Positions 26,796 through 34,754 of a stretch of DNA of 64,000 nt are shown here, piece after piece. Within the stretch, counting starts at the first letter, position 1, and every line of letters starts with the position of its first letter. This DNA comes from Sphingomonas ginsengisoli An et al. 2013 (GTDB taxonomy: Bacteria > Pseudomonadota > Alphaproteobacteria > Sphingomonadales > Sphingomonadaceae). The translations under genes and the position numbers were made by a program. Location: positions 558,001-622,000 of the forward strand of contig NZ_CP045434.1 of the NCBI RefSeq assembly GCF_009363895.1, read 5' to 3'. A model generated the notes under the pieces. That model saw only the letters and a program-made list of their open reading frames with translations. It made no database searches and was not told the origin of the DNA.

Positions 26796-28475
26796 ATGAT
26801 TCGCGTCGGCGTGCTTCGCGAGCAGGGCGATCTTGCCGCTTGGCAACTGGCCTGTTTACGTCAGGCGCAGTCGCTCGACTTCGTTGATATCGCCTTGTTC
26901 ATCGTCAACGCCAAGCAAGCGCCAGTTTCGCAAGGCATCGTTGCACGTGCCGCCAAATTGCTCAAAAGCGGCTCGCTCTTGTGGCGAATCTTGGACCGCC
27001 TCGTATCGAGGCGGACACCGGCCGTACGAGGGCTTCCTCTGCCGGAAATCCTCGGAAACGTTTCGCAAGTGCATTGCACGCCGGTTCCCGTCGGAAAATT
27101 CAGGGAAACGTTGAGCGATGCCGATATTGGCCTCATCGCGGATTTCGACCTCGATGTTGTCGTGAGGTTTGGGTTTGGAATCCTGACCGGCAAGGCGCTT
27201 GAGATCGGTCGCTACGGTGTTTGGTCGTATCATCACGGTGATCCCGACTTCTTTAGGGGAGCACCTCCGGGCTTTTGGGAGATCCATGCGGGCGCGGACA
27301 ATACCGGTGCAATTCTTCAGCGACTGACTGAAAAGCTGGACGGCGGCGTCATCCTCAATCGGGCATACTTCAAAACGATTGCAGCTAGTTATTCACGCCA
27401 ACTAGACCACCTTCTGATGAGCTCGTCGCCTATGCTCGCCCGAGCGCTGGTTCAATTACGGAATGATCCTAGCGTCGCCGACGCGCGCGCAGGCACGCCC
27501 CCGCCCTCCGGCCCGATTTACCGATATCCCAAGAACGCCGCTGTCATTCGATTTGTTTGGAGACTGGTTTGGTCGTGGCTGGCTGAACAGTGGACTTCTC
27601 TTTTCCGGCATCAGCAATGGGGAGTGGGATTCATCGACGCTTCGCCAGGGGACGTTGCTGAGCAAGCGCGCGGTGCTGATTTCGTCGAGAAGGATGTGCG
27701 TTGGTCGCCCGAGCCGGCAGGCGCATTTCTTGCAGACCCATTTTTGCTGAGAGGAGGCGCGGACCCGATCGTCTTCGCCGAAGAATATGATTGGGATTCG
27801 GGGAAAGGTCACATCTCGACGATTACCGGCCACGGTGGAGTGGACGTGCGTCCAGCGCTGAAGACATTAAGCCACCTGTCCTATCCGTTCTTGTTCGAGC
27901 ATGGCGGCGAAACGCGCTGCCTCCCCGAAAACGCGGAAAGCGGGCACACGACCGTGTACGCGACGGGAGAGCAAACTCTTACGCCAATCGGCCGCCTGAA
28001 GCTTGATTTTCCGGCAGTCGATGCGACGATTCTCCAGCGCGACGATCTGTGGTGGCTCTTTTGCACGCGCGCTGGCCCTAACGACAAGGACACCTTGTAC
28101 GCCTTTTACGCGCGCGATCTCGACTCAACTTGGACAGCGCATGATCTCAACCCTGTGAAGATCGATGTTCGCTCAAGCCGACCGGCTGGGTCATTCATCC
28201 AACACGGCTCCTTGCTGTTACGACCCGCGCAGGATTGCTCGCGCTTCTATGGCGGTGCTCTCGTCTTCAACCAAGTCACCTCGCTAAACCCCTCCATTTA
28301 CGAAGAGCGTGCGATCGGTCGCCTGGTGCCGGATCCGGCCGGACCCTATCCCCATGGACTTCACACGATTTCTGGCACGGCGGACCTGACCGTGATTGAC
28401 GGTGCGCGGCACACGTTCGTTTTTGCTCAGCTACGCCGTGCAATGCTGCGAAAACTCAGGATATCTCGTCGATGA
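26796..28475 (+). CDS. Formyltransferase-like / GINT1-N-like fusion protein
   Basis: 559 residues from this ATG; an earlier in-frame TTG at 26775 has GGGGAC upstream and is possible. Residues 60-230 resemble a formyltransferase core: SYHHGDPDFFRGAPP (His146, with Ser where the catalytic Asn usually is) and LTEKLDGGVIL (Asp182). The C-terminal half (residues 300-550: FLADPFLLRGG, FAEEYDWDSGKGHIS, SFIQHGSLLLRPAQDCS) resembles the beta-propeller N-domain of glucosamine inositolphosphorylceramide transferases. Likely a sugar or sphingolipid-glycan modifying enzyme; substrate unknown. GC is clearly lower than the flanks, suggesting horizontal origin. The stop overlaps the next gene (ATGA). Confidence 0.75.
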   Translation: MIRVGVLREQGDLAAWQLACLRQAQSLDFVDIALFIVNAKQAPVSQGIVARAAKLLKSGSLLWRILDRLVSRRTPAVRGLPLPEILGNVSQVHCTPVPVGKFRETLSDADIGLIADFDLDVVVRFGFGILTGKALEIGRYGVWSYHHGDPDFFRGAPPGFWEIHAGADNTGAILQRLTEKLDGGVILNRAYFKTIAASYSRQLDHLLMSSSPMLARALVQLRNDPSVADARAGTPPPSGPIYRYPKNAAVIRFVWRLVWSWLAEQWTSLFRHQQWGVGFIDASPGDVAEQARGADFVEKDVRWSPEPAGAFLADPFLLRGGADPIVFAEEYDWDSGKGHISTITGHGGVDVRPALKTLSHLSYPFLFEHGGETRCLPENAESGHTTVYATGEQTLTPIGRLKLDFPAVDATILQRDDLWWLFCTRAGPNDKDTLYAFYARDLDSTWTAHDLNPVKIDVRSSRPAGSFIQHGSLLLRPAQDCSRFYGGALVFNQVTSLNPSIYEERAIGRLVPDPAGPYPHGLHTISGTADLTVIDGARHTFVFAQLRRAMLRKLRISRR

Positions 28476-29464
28476 CGCCGCCGTCTCCGCAAGAACTTGG
28501 CTTCGTCGTGATTGGGCGCAACGAAGGCGAGCGGCTGGCGGCCTGTTTGCGCTCGTTACTCCCTCTGCAAGCGCCCATCGTTTACGCCGATTCCGGATCG
28601 ACGGACGGCAGCCCGGATCGCGCAGCCGAATTGGGGGCCACTGTCGTCAGGCTTGATCCTGCGCGGGCCATGAATGCTTCGCGTGGTCGCCATGAGGGTT
28701 ACCAAGCTCTGAAGGTCGACCATCCCTCGCTTCGCTTCGTCCAATTTCTCGATGGAGACTGTGTTCTCGCCGAAAGGTGGATCGATGAGGCTTCGGCGTT
28801 TCTTGAACAGCATCAACGCGCAGCAGTCGTCTGTGGTCGGCGATTTGAGGCGCATCCCGATGCCTCGTTCTATAACAAGCTTTGCGATGAAGAGTGGAAC
28901 ACTCCCTGCGGGCGGGTCGCATCGTCGGGGGGAGACGCGCTGATGCGCGTGTCAGCCCTCGACCAAGTGGGGGATTTCGACCCAAGTCTCATGGCCAGTG
29001 AGGAGCCAGAACTTGCCGCTCGATTGCGCGAAGCCGACTGGGAGATCTGGCGCATTGACGCATTGATGACTGAGCACGATGCCAAGATCTTCACTTTCAA
29101 AGCTTATTGGCGGCGGGCCATGCGTGCAGGCTTCGGCTACGCCCAAGCCTGGATGCGAACTGCGAAACTGAGCCACCGCATCAATGGCAGGCTGCTCGCG
29201 AGCAGTTTGTTCTGGATGGCAATTTTACCGCTTGGTTTAATCGTGCTTGCAGCGCTTCTTCGCCACCCCACTTTGCTGGTCTTGCTTCCGCTCATCTATT
29301 TTCTGCAGATCGCGAGGATGGCGGCCTCAATTGAAATCGGCGATCCCTATCAGTGGCGCAAAGCATTCGTGATCTTCGCAATTAAGTCCGGCGAATTGAT
29401 CGGCGCGGCGCGGGCAATTTTTGGCGGCCAGAGCCGCACCGCCATCGATTATAAGGGAAATTGA
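28472..29464 (+). CDS. Family GT2 glycosyltransferase with C-terminal membrane segments
   Basis: 330 residues, GT-A fold: VVIGRNEGERLAACLRSLL at the N-terminus, YADSGSTDGSPDRA, FLDGDCVLAERWI (DxD-like metal site), SGGDALMRVSALDQVGDFD, then two hydrophobic segments near residues 245-290. Likely transfers a sugar to a lipid-linked or exported glycan. Overlaps the upstream fusion gene by 4 nt and shares its lower GC, so the two appear to be one transferred unit. No match to a specific sugar can be argued. Confidence 0.9.
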   Translation: MTPPSPQELGFVVIGRNEGERLAACLRSLLPLQAPIVYADSGSTDGSPDRAAELGATVVRLDPARAMNASRGRHEGYQALKVDHPSLRFVQFLDGDCVLAERWIDEASAFLEQHQRAAVVCGRRFEAHPDASFYNKLCDEEWNTPCGRVASSGGDALMRVSALDQVGDFDPSLMASEEPELAARLREADWEIWRIDALMTEHDAKIFTFKAYWRRAMRAGFGYAQAWMRTAKLSHRINGRLLASSLFWMAILPLGLIVLAALLRHPTLLVLLPLIYFLQIARMAASIEIGDPYQWRKAFVIFAIKSGELIGAARAIFGGQSRTAIDYKGN

Positions 29465-29465
29465 T

Positions 29466-30731
29466 TTGGTTCGTCCGGTTTCCCCGCCCAGTACGCCAGG
29501 CCCCATCGCCTATCTCGCCAGCCAGTATCCGGCGACGTCGCACACTTTCATCCGGCGCGAGGTCACCGCCCTCCGCGACGCCGGCGTCCCGATCCGGACC
29601 TTCAGCGTGCGGGCGCCGCTGGCGGACGAGTTGAAGGCAGACAGCGACCGCCGCGAGGCGGAGCAGACCTACACTCTGCTTACTCAGCCACTGACCGCAT
29701 TCCTTCGCGCGCATCTGGGCGAATTGGCGCGTTCGCCAATGACTTACGTTAAAACCTTCGCATTAGCTCTCCGCCATCGAGCGCCGGGCTTGCGCGCCGG
29801 CCTCCTGTCAGTTGCGCATTTTGGGGAAGCGATCCTGCTGGCGCGCGAATTGCGGCGTGGCGGCATCTCCCACCTCCACAACCACTTTGCCAACAGCGGG
29901 GCGAGCGTCGGGTTGCTGGCGGCTCGACAGGCCGGGATCGGGTGGAGCTTCACCATCCACGGCGTCTCCGAGTTCGACTATCCGGCGGGGCTCACCCTCG
30001 CCGACAAGATCGTGGCGGCCGACTTCGTCGCCTGCGTGTCCTATTTCGGTCGCGCTCAGGCCGAGCGACTGACCAATCCCGATCAATGGGCCAAGCTGAG
30101 GATCGTGCGCTGCGGGCTCGAATTGGATCGACTGCCTGCCAGGAAAGATCGGGACGACGTCGAGGTGCAGATCATTGCGGTCGGTCGCCTCTCTCCGGAA
30201 AAGGGCTTCTCGGGCTTGCTCGAGGCGTTCGCGCGACTGCCCGCGGGGAACCGAGCACGGCTTATCCTCGTCGGGGACGGCCCCCTCCGTGCGGAGCTCG
30301 ACGCGCAGGTCGCTACGCTCGGCATCGGTGAGCGCGTCACCTTCCTCGGTCGACTGCCCGAGGCTGAGACACTTAGCGCCATCGCTGACAGCGACCTGCT
30401 GGTCCTGTCGAGTTTCATGGAAGGGCTGCCGATCGTGCTGATGGAAGCGCTCGCGCTCGGCAAGCCGGTCATTGCCTCGCAGGTGGCTGGCATCCCCGAG
30501 CTGGTCCGAGACGGCGAGACGGGACTGCTGTTCGCGCCGTCGGACTGGGATGGACTGGCACGCGCGCTCGAACGCCTGGTCGGCGATCGCGCCTTGCGGC
30601 AGGCGATGGGCGCGCGGGGTCCCGCCGTGATGGCGCGCGAATTCGATATTGCTCAGTCGGCTACGGCGCTTCGCGATTTGTTTCAGACGCCCGCTCGGTG
30701 CGATTCCACGTCGCCGGCGCGCCCTTCCTGA
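29466..30731 (+). CDS. Family GT4 glycosyltransferase
   Basis: 421 residues of GT-B type. N-terminal YLASQYPATSHTFIRREVTALRDAG (shown split: YLASQYPATSHT, IRREVTALRDAG) is the exosortase/exopolysaccharide-associated pattern, HLHNHFANSGASVGLLAA follows, and the donor half has LVGDGPLRAELDAQ, SSFMEGLPIVLMEALALGKPV and a VRDGETGLLF loop. The TTG start follows an exact AAGGGA Shine-Dalgarno at 29453-29458, and lies 1 nt past the previous stop. Its 3' end overlaps the converging GT2 gene by 71 bp. GC returns to the local norm here. Confidence 0.9.
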   Translation: MVRPVSPPSTPGPIAYLASQYPATSHTFIRREVTALRDAGVPIRTFSVRAPLADELKADSDRREAEQTYTLLTQPLTAFLRAHLGELARSPMTYVKTFALALRHRAPGLRAGLLSVAHFGEAILLARELRRGGISHLHNHFANSGASVGLLAARQAGIGWSFTIHGVSEFDYPAGLTLADKIVAADFVACVSYFGRAQAERLTNPDQWAKLRIVRCGLELDRLPARKDRDDVEVQIIAVGRLSPEKGFSGLLEAFARLPAGNRARLILVGDGPLRAELDAQVATLGIGERVTFLGRLPEAETLSAIADSDLLVLSSFMEGLPIVLMEALALGKPVIASQVAGIPELVRDGETGLLFAPSDWDGLARALERLVGDRALRQAMGARGPAVMAREFDIAQSATALRDLFQTPARCDSTSPARPS

Positions 30732-31872
30732 CCAGACCGGCGTACATCGGCAGCTTCCACAAGGCGTAGCCGGGGATGCTGAGCAGGGCTCGCCCGCTGA
30801 GCGTGGTGCGGCCCTCACGCCACCAAGCGAGTAGCAGCACGACGATCTCGAGTAGGCCGAGGCCGACGAGGACAAGTGCCGGCAACCAACCTGTCAGACC
30901 GAAAAGTCCGAAGAGTACGGTGGCGGCCAGCACGCCGGCGTTGATCATCATCAGCAGGGCAAGCGGCGGGACGAGCAGGTCGAAGCCGGCGAGGACGGTG
31001 CCGAGCGATCCCCGTCGGAGGCCACGCGCGAGCAGGGCGGGGGCCGTCGCCCGCATGGTGGCGAGGAACCCGCCCTCCCAGCGGCTGCGCTGACCCAGCG
31101 TCTGCGACGCCGATGCGTGGGTGCTCCAGACGATGCTGTCGTCCACCAGCAGCGGCGGGACCCCGCACTCGGCCAGTTCCAGCCCCAACCGCAAATCCTC
31201 GACGATGCTGGCCGTCGCCAGGTCCGCGGCCGCGAATTGGGGCCAGGGCAGGCACATTCCCGTGCCGGTCAGGTGGACGCGTCCGGCGAGACGTTGGAGC
31301 CCCCGCTGGCGCACCAGATTCTTGATCAGGAAGGCGAAGGACGAAATTTGCACCATCGGCGCGGCCGCCGCGTCCGGTTCGAACAGATAGACCGCCTGGG
31401 TCGCCTGGCCTGTTGCCGCGCTCAAAGCCACCAATCGCTCGAGACTTAGCCGATCGATGTGGCAATCGGCGTCGAACACCACCACGGCGCTCGGCGGCGC
31501 GGCGAGCAGGTGATCGCGCGCGAAGGCCAGCGCGAAACCCTTGCCGCGACGAGCCGGATCGTGACGTTCGATGGCCTCGACGCCACACGAACGGGCGATC
31601 GCCGCCGTATCGTCCGTGCAATTGTCGGCGACGACCAGCACCCGCATGCCGGTGCCGAGCGCTGCCTCCAGCCGGCGAAGGGTCTCGCCGATGACCGCTT
31701 TCTCGTCATGCGCCGGAATGACAATCGCGACCTCGCCGACGTCCAGCAGGGTCGGTGCGGCGCGGCGGCGGGCCAATCCTGCGGCGATCTCGACGACGAA
31801 GAACGCGTTAGCGGCCAAGATCGGCGCTAACAGCAACAGCAGCAGGATCGACAGTATTTCGGACATGTTCAT
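30661..31872 (-). CDS. Family GT2 membrane glycosyltransferase
   Basis: 403 residues. N-terminal membrane span (ILSILLLLLLAPILAANAFF), cytoplasmic GT-A domain with VAIVIPAHDEKAVIGETL, VVADNCTDDTAAIA, DADCHIDRLSLE (metal-binding DxD) and the processive-type QRSRWEGGFLATM motif (QxxRW), then membrane spans. The QxxRW pattern fits polymerising synthases. Start ATG chosen at MNMSEILS; an alternative is two codons later. It converges on the GT4 gene with a 71-bp overlap and is divergent from the exosortase gene. Confidence 0.9.
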   Translation of the reverse strand: MNMSEILSILLLLLLAPILAANAFFVVEIAAGLARRRAAPTLLDVGEVAIVIPAHDEKAVIGETLRRLEAALGTGMRVLVVADNCTDDTAAIARSCGVEAIERHDPARRGKGFALAFARDHLLAAPPSAVVVFDADCHIDRLSLERLVALSAATGQATQAVYLFEPDAAAAPMVQISSFAFLIKNLVRQRGLQRLAGRVHLTGTGMCLPWPQFAAADLATASIVEDLRLGLELAECGVPPLLVDDSIVWSTHASASQTLGQRSRWEGGFLATMRATAPALLARGLRRGSLGTVLAGFDLLVPPLALLMMINAGVLAATVLFGLFGLTGWLPALVLVGLGLLEIVVLLLAWWREGRTTLSGRALLSIPGYALWKLPMYAGLVRKGAPATWNRTERASETNREAP

Positions 31873-31970
31873 TTCTGGGTCGGTCCCGTGATTGCATCGC
31901 GACGGCGGCGCGACTAGCATCCTGCATCAAGGTCTGCACCTTGCCAAACGGCAGTGGAGGTTTGGCGAAA

Positions 31971-32858
31971 TTGTTGCTTCAGAAGACTGACCAGTTTCAA
32001 CATTCGCGCTGGCGATTGCGGTGGCCCGACGGCGTGCTAATCCTCGGCATGCTGGCCATGGTCCTGCCGCCGATGATCCTGGTGGCTCAGAACAACTGGT
32101 CGACCGAGCAAGGGGGGCACGGGCCGATCGTGCTCGCCACCGGCCTGTGGCTGCTGGCGCGCGAATATCGTTCCTCGCGAGGCTTGGAGGAGCGCGGCAA
32201 TCTGCTGCTCGGCTTGGTGGCGCTGGCGCTGTTTCTGGCGGCCTTCATCGTTCTCGGCATCACCGGCATCCTCGAGCTTCAGGTTGTGGCGATGTACGGC
32301 GCGCTGATCGCCGGCGCCTATCTGCTGGTCGGCGCCCGCATGCTCCGTGCGGTCTGGTTTCCGATTTTCTACATGGCGTTCGCGCTACCCCCGCCCGATA
32401 CGGTGGTCGCGACCCTCACCAATCCGGTCAAGATCGCCATCTCGCAGGGAGCGGTCTCGCTGCTCCACGCCTTTGGCTATCCGGTCGGCAGCTCGGGCGT
32501 CGTGATCCAGATCGCGCAGTATGAGTTGTTCGTCGCGGCGGCCTGCTCGGGGCTCAACTCGCTGATCACCCTGTCGGCGATCGGCCTGTTCTACGTCTAT
32601 CTGCGGCACCGGAGCGATACGCGGGCGCTGATCCTCATGTCCCTTCTGGTCGTGCCGGTCGCGATCCTCGCTAACTTCATTCGGGTGCTGATCCTCATCT
32701 TGCTCACTTATTATGTGAGCGAGGCAGCCGCGCAGGGCTTCCTTCACGATTTCGCCGGGATCGTTACCTTTGCCGCGGCGCTGGGTACGATGATGGCTCT
32801 CGAAGCGCTCTATTCGCGGGTCACCGCGCGCAAGCCGGAGGTCGTGCTCCATGGCTGA
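31971..32858 (+). CDS. Exosortase, XrtV-like
   Basis: Polytopic membrane cysteine protease-transpeptidase that recognises PEP-CTERM tails. About 296 residues with eight or so spans. Catalytic residues by position in this translation: Cys192 in VAAACSGLNSL, Arg238 in NFIRVLIL and His259 in FLHDFAGI, the exosortase triad. It was called XrtV-like because of its sphingomonad context and neighbours. Start: TTG preceded by GGAGG with a 10-nt spacing; TTG at 31941 is a longer alternative. Overlaps the EpsI-like gene by 8 nt. Confidence 0.88.
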   Translation: MLLQKTDQFQHSRWRLRWPDGVLILGMLAMVLPPMILVAQNNWSTEQGGHGPIVLATGLWLLAREYRSSRGLEERGNLLLGLVALALFLAAFIVLGITGILELQVVAMYGALIAGAYLLVGARMLRAVWFPIFYMAFALPPPDTVVATLTNPVKIAISQGAVSLLHAFGYPVGSSGVVIQIAQYELFVAAACSGLNSLITLSAIGLFYVYLRHRSDTRALILMSLLVVPVAILANFIRVLILILLTYYVSEAAAQGFLHDFAGIVTFAAALGTMMALEALYSRVTARKPEVVLHG

Positions 32859-33546
32859 GCCGGTCGGTTTCGAAAGCCCAGCGCTCGATCGGCGCAAGGT
32901 GCTGCTCGGGCTCCTGTTCGCGGGCAGTGCGGGCATCGCCTTCGCCCGCCAGCCGCGACAGCCGATCGACTATCTGGGCAAGACCAAGCTCGACAAGCTC
33001 ATTCCCAACCGGATCGGCGAATGGGAGTTCGCGTCGACCAGCGGGCTCGTCGTCCCGCCCGAGGACGCGTTGTCGGCGGCGCTCTATTCGCAGATGCTCA
33101 CCCGCACCTATACCCATGCCGACGAGCCGCCGATTATGCTGCTCATCGCGCAGAGTGCGGGCCAGACTGGGGTGCTGCAGATCCATCGCCCCGAATTCTG
33201 CTATCCGGCGAACGGCTTCCAACTCACCCCGATCACGCCGCGTCCGATCGCGGTCAATGGGTCGACCTTTGCGGCCAACCAGCTGACCGCCACGCAACCG
33301 GGCCGAACCGAGCAGATTCTCTACTGGACGCGGGTGGGTGAGGTGATGCCGCCGACCTGGGCGGCGCAGAAAATGGCGGTCGCGGTGGCCAATCTGAAGG
33401 GCGAGATCCCCGACGCCGTCCTGGTCCGCATCTCGACCATCGATCCCGATCAGGAAGCGGCATTCAACCGCCTCCAGCGCTTCGTCGCGGCGATGGTGGG
33501 GTCGTTGCCGGCGGATCGGCGCAAGGTGCTGGTCGCCGACGCCTAA
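32851..33546 (+). CDS. EpsI-family exosortase-associated protein
   Basis: 231 residues. Short membrane anchor or Tat-like N-terminus (RRKVLLGLLFAGSAGIAFA) followed by an EpsI domain with the diagnostic HRPEFCYPANGFQ motif (H-x-PE-x-CYP). EpsI proteins accompany exosortases and are thought to aid sorting or exopolysaccharide export; in some genomes EpsI is fused to the exosortase. Here it directly overlaps the exosortase gene. The 3' end holds a 20-bp tandem duplication. Confidence 0.9.
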   Translation: MAEPVGFESPALDRRKVLLGLLFAGSAGIAFARQPRQPIDYLGKTKLDKLIPNRIGEWEFASTSGLVVPPEDALSAALYSQMLTRTYTHADEPPIMLLIAQSAGQTGVLQIHRPEFCYPANGFQLTPITPRPIAVNGSTFAANQLTATQPGRTEQILYWTRVGEVMPPTWAAQKMAVAVANLKGEIPDAVLVRISTIDPDQEAAFNRLQRFVAAMVGSLPADRRKVLVADA

Positions 33547-33565
33547 TGCTGGTCGCCGACGCCTA
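33527..33565. repeat. 20-bp tandem duplication at the EpsI stop
   Basis: TGCTGGTCGCCGACGCCTA occurs at 33527-33545 and again at 33547-33565, separated by one A. The first copy ends the EpsI-like frame; the second provides the stop of the converging small gene (CTA read as TAG). Confidence 0.9.
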
Positions 33566-33820
33566 GTGCGGGCGGCCGGTCGGGAAGGGCTTCAGATAGT
33601 GGATGATGAAGGCGATGGTCACGCCGATCATCGCCACCGCCGGCAGGTGCATCCCTTCGTTGCCGAGGTAATTGGCGAGCGCGCAGCCGCCGCCGGCGAG
33701 CAAGTACATCCAAAGGGGATCGTGAACCTGCTGCTCGTCCTGGTTGGTCGATCGCTGCATGAACAGGACGATCAGCCCCGCGAAGATCGCAATGGTGATC
33801 CAGTCATAGGGGGTTTTCAA
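33563..33820 (-). CDS. Small membrane protein, probable XrtV-system accessory protein
   Basis: 85 residues with two predicted spans (WITIAIFAGLIVLFMQ and WMYLLAGGGCALANYLG) and a third hydrophobic stretch (VAMIGVTIAFIIHYL). The TTG start is supported by GGAGGAGT seven nt upstream, which removes a 13-residue basic extension. It sits inside the exosortase cluster on the opposite strand. From memory such small proteins occur next to XrtV in sphingomonads; function is unknown. Its stop codon lies in the second copy of the tandem duplication. Confidence 0.72.
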   Translation of the reverse strand: MKTPYDWITIAIFAGLIVLFMQRSTNQDEQQVHDPLWMYLLAGGGCALANYLGNEGMHLPAVAMIGVTIAFIIHYLKPFPTGRPH

Positions 33821-33902
33821 CTTCGCACTCCTCCGCTTACGCTGGCGCCCACCTAGCACCGATGCTAATCACGCTCGAACAAAAGTTTAATAGGGGCTGT
33901 TC

Positions 33903-34715
33903 ATGCATAAGCAGTTACTTCTCGGTCTGACCCTCGCGGTGGCCCTGTCCGGCTGTCAGAAGAAGGCCGAGGGGCAGACGGTCGCGGTGGTCAACAAGGA
34001 CGAGATCACCTCGTCCGAGATCAACGGCGAGCTCGCCAACGCCAGACTGCCGGCCGACGTCGACAAGAAGGAGGCGACCAACCGCATCCTCCAGGGGCTG
34101 ATCGATCGCCGCCTGCTCGCCGACCAGGCGCGCCAGGAAGGGATCGACCAGTCGCCCGAGTTCATCGCCCGCCAGCGCCGCATGAACGACGAGCTGCTGA
34201 TCGGCATGCTCGCGAGCCGCCAGATGGATTCGAGCAAGCTGCCGACCGACGCCGAAATCGCGGCCTTCCAGAACAAATATCCGCAGGCTTTCGCCAAACG
34301 CGAAGTGTGGAAGCTCGACCAGATCCAGTATCAGACCCCGGCCGATCCGGCGGTCAAGGCCAAGATCATGGCGACCAAGAGCATCGATCAGCTCATCGCG
34401 GTGCTGACTGCGGCGCGCATTCCGTTCCAGCGCGCCAGCAACCAGATCGCGTCGAACGTCATCCCGCCCGACATGTACCCGCGGCTGGCGGCGATGACCT
34501 CGGGCGAGCCGTTCATCGTTCCCAATGGCGCGGCGTCGGTGGCGAGCTCGATCGTGTCGCGCGAGCCGGCCCCGCTGGTCGGTGCGCCGGCGCGGACGGA
34601 GGCGGTCAACCTGCTCCGCCGCCAGCAGAGCGCCGATGCGCTGCAGCAGCGGCTCAAGGACCTGCGCAAGAACGCCAAGATCGAATATAAGGAGGGCTTC
34701 GGCCCGCCGAAGTAA
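33903..34715 (+). CDS. SurA/EpsD-like peptidyl-prolyl isomerase lipoprotein
   Basis: 270 residues. Lipoprotein signal peptide with lipobox LSGC (Cys near residue 18), then SurA-type N-terminal helices (VAVVNKDEITSSEINGELANARL, shown split as VAVVNKDEITSSEING then NGELANARL), and a C-terminal PPIase-like domain (EVWKLDQIQYQTP). EpsD-type isomerases accompany PEP-CTERM and exopolysaccharide clusters and presumably fold exported substrates. Third conserved member of the exosortase set here. Good SD-poor start but only ATG available. Confidence 0.85.
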   Translation: MHKQLLLGLTLAVALSGCQKKAEGQTVAVVNKDEITSSEINGELANARLPADVDKKEATNRILQGLIDRRLLADQARQEGIDQSPEFIARQRRMNDELLIGMLASRQMDSSKLPTDAEIAAFQNKYPQAFAKREVWKLDQIQYQTPADPAVKAKIMATKSIDQLIAVLTAARIPFQRASNQIASNVIPPDMYPRLAAMTSGEPFIVPNGAASVASSIVSREPAPLVGAPARTEAVNLLRRQQSADALQQRLKDLRKNAKIEYKEGFGPPK

Positions 34716-34754
34716 GCGGGAGGCTCAGCGGCCGCCGGTCATCGCCGGCGGCGC

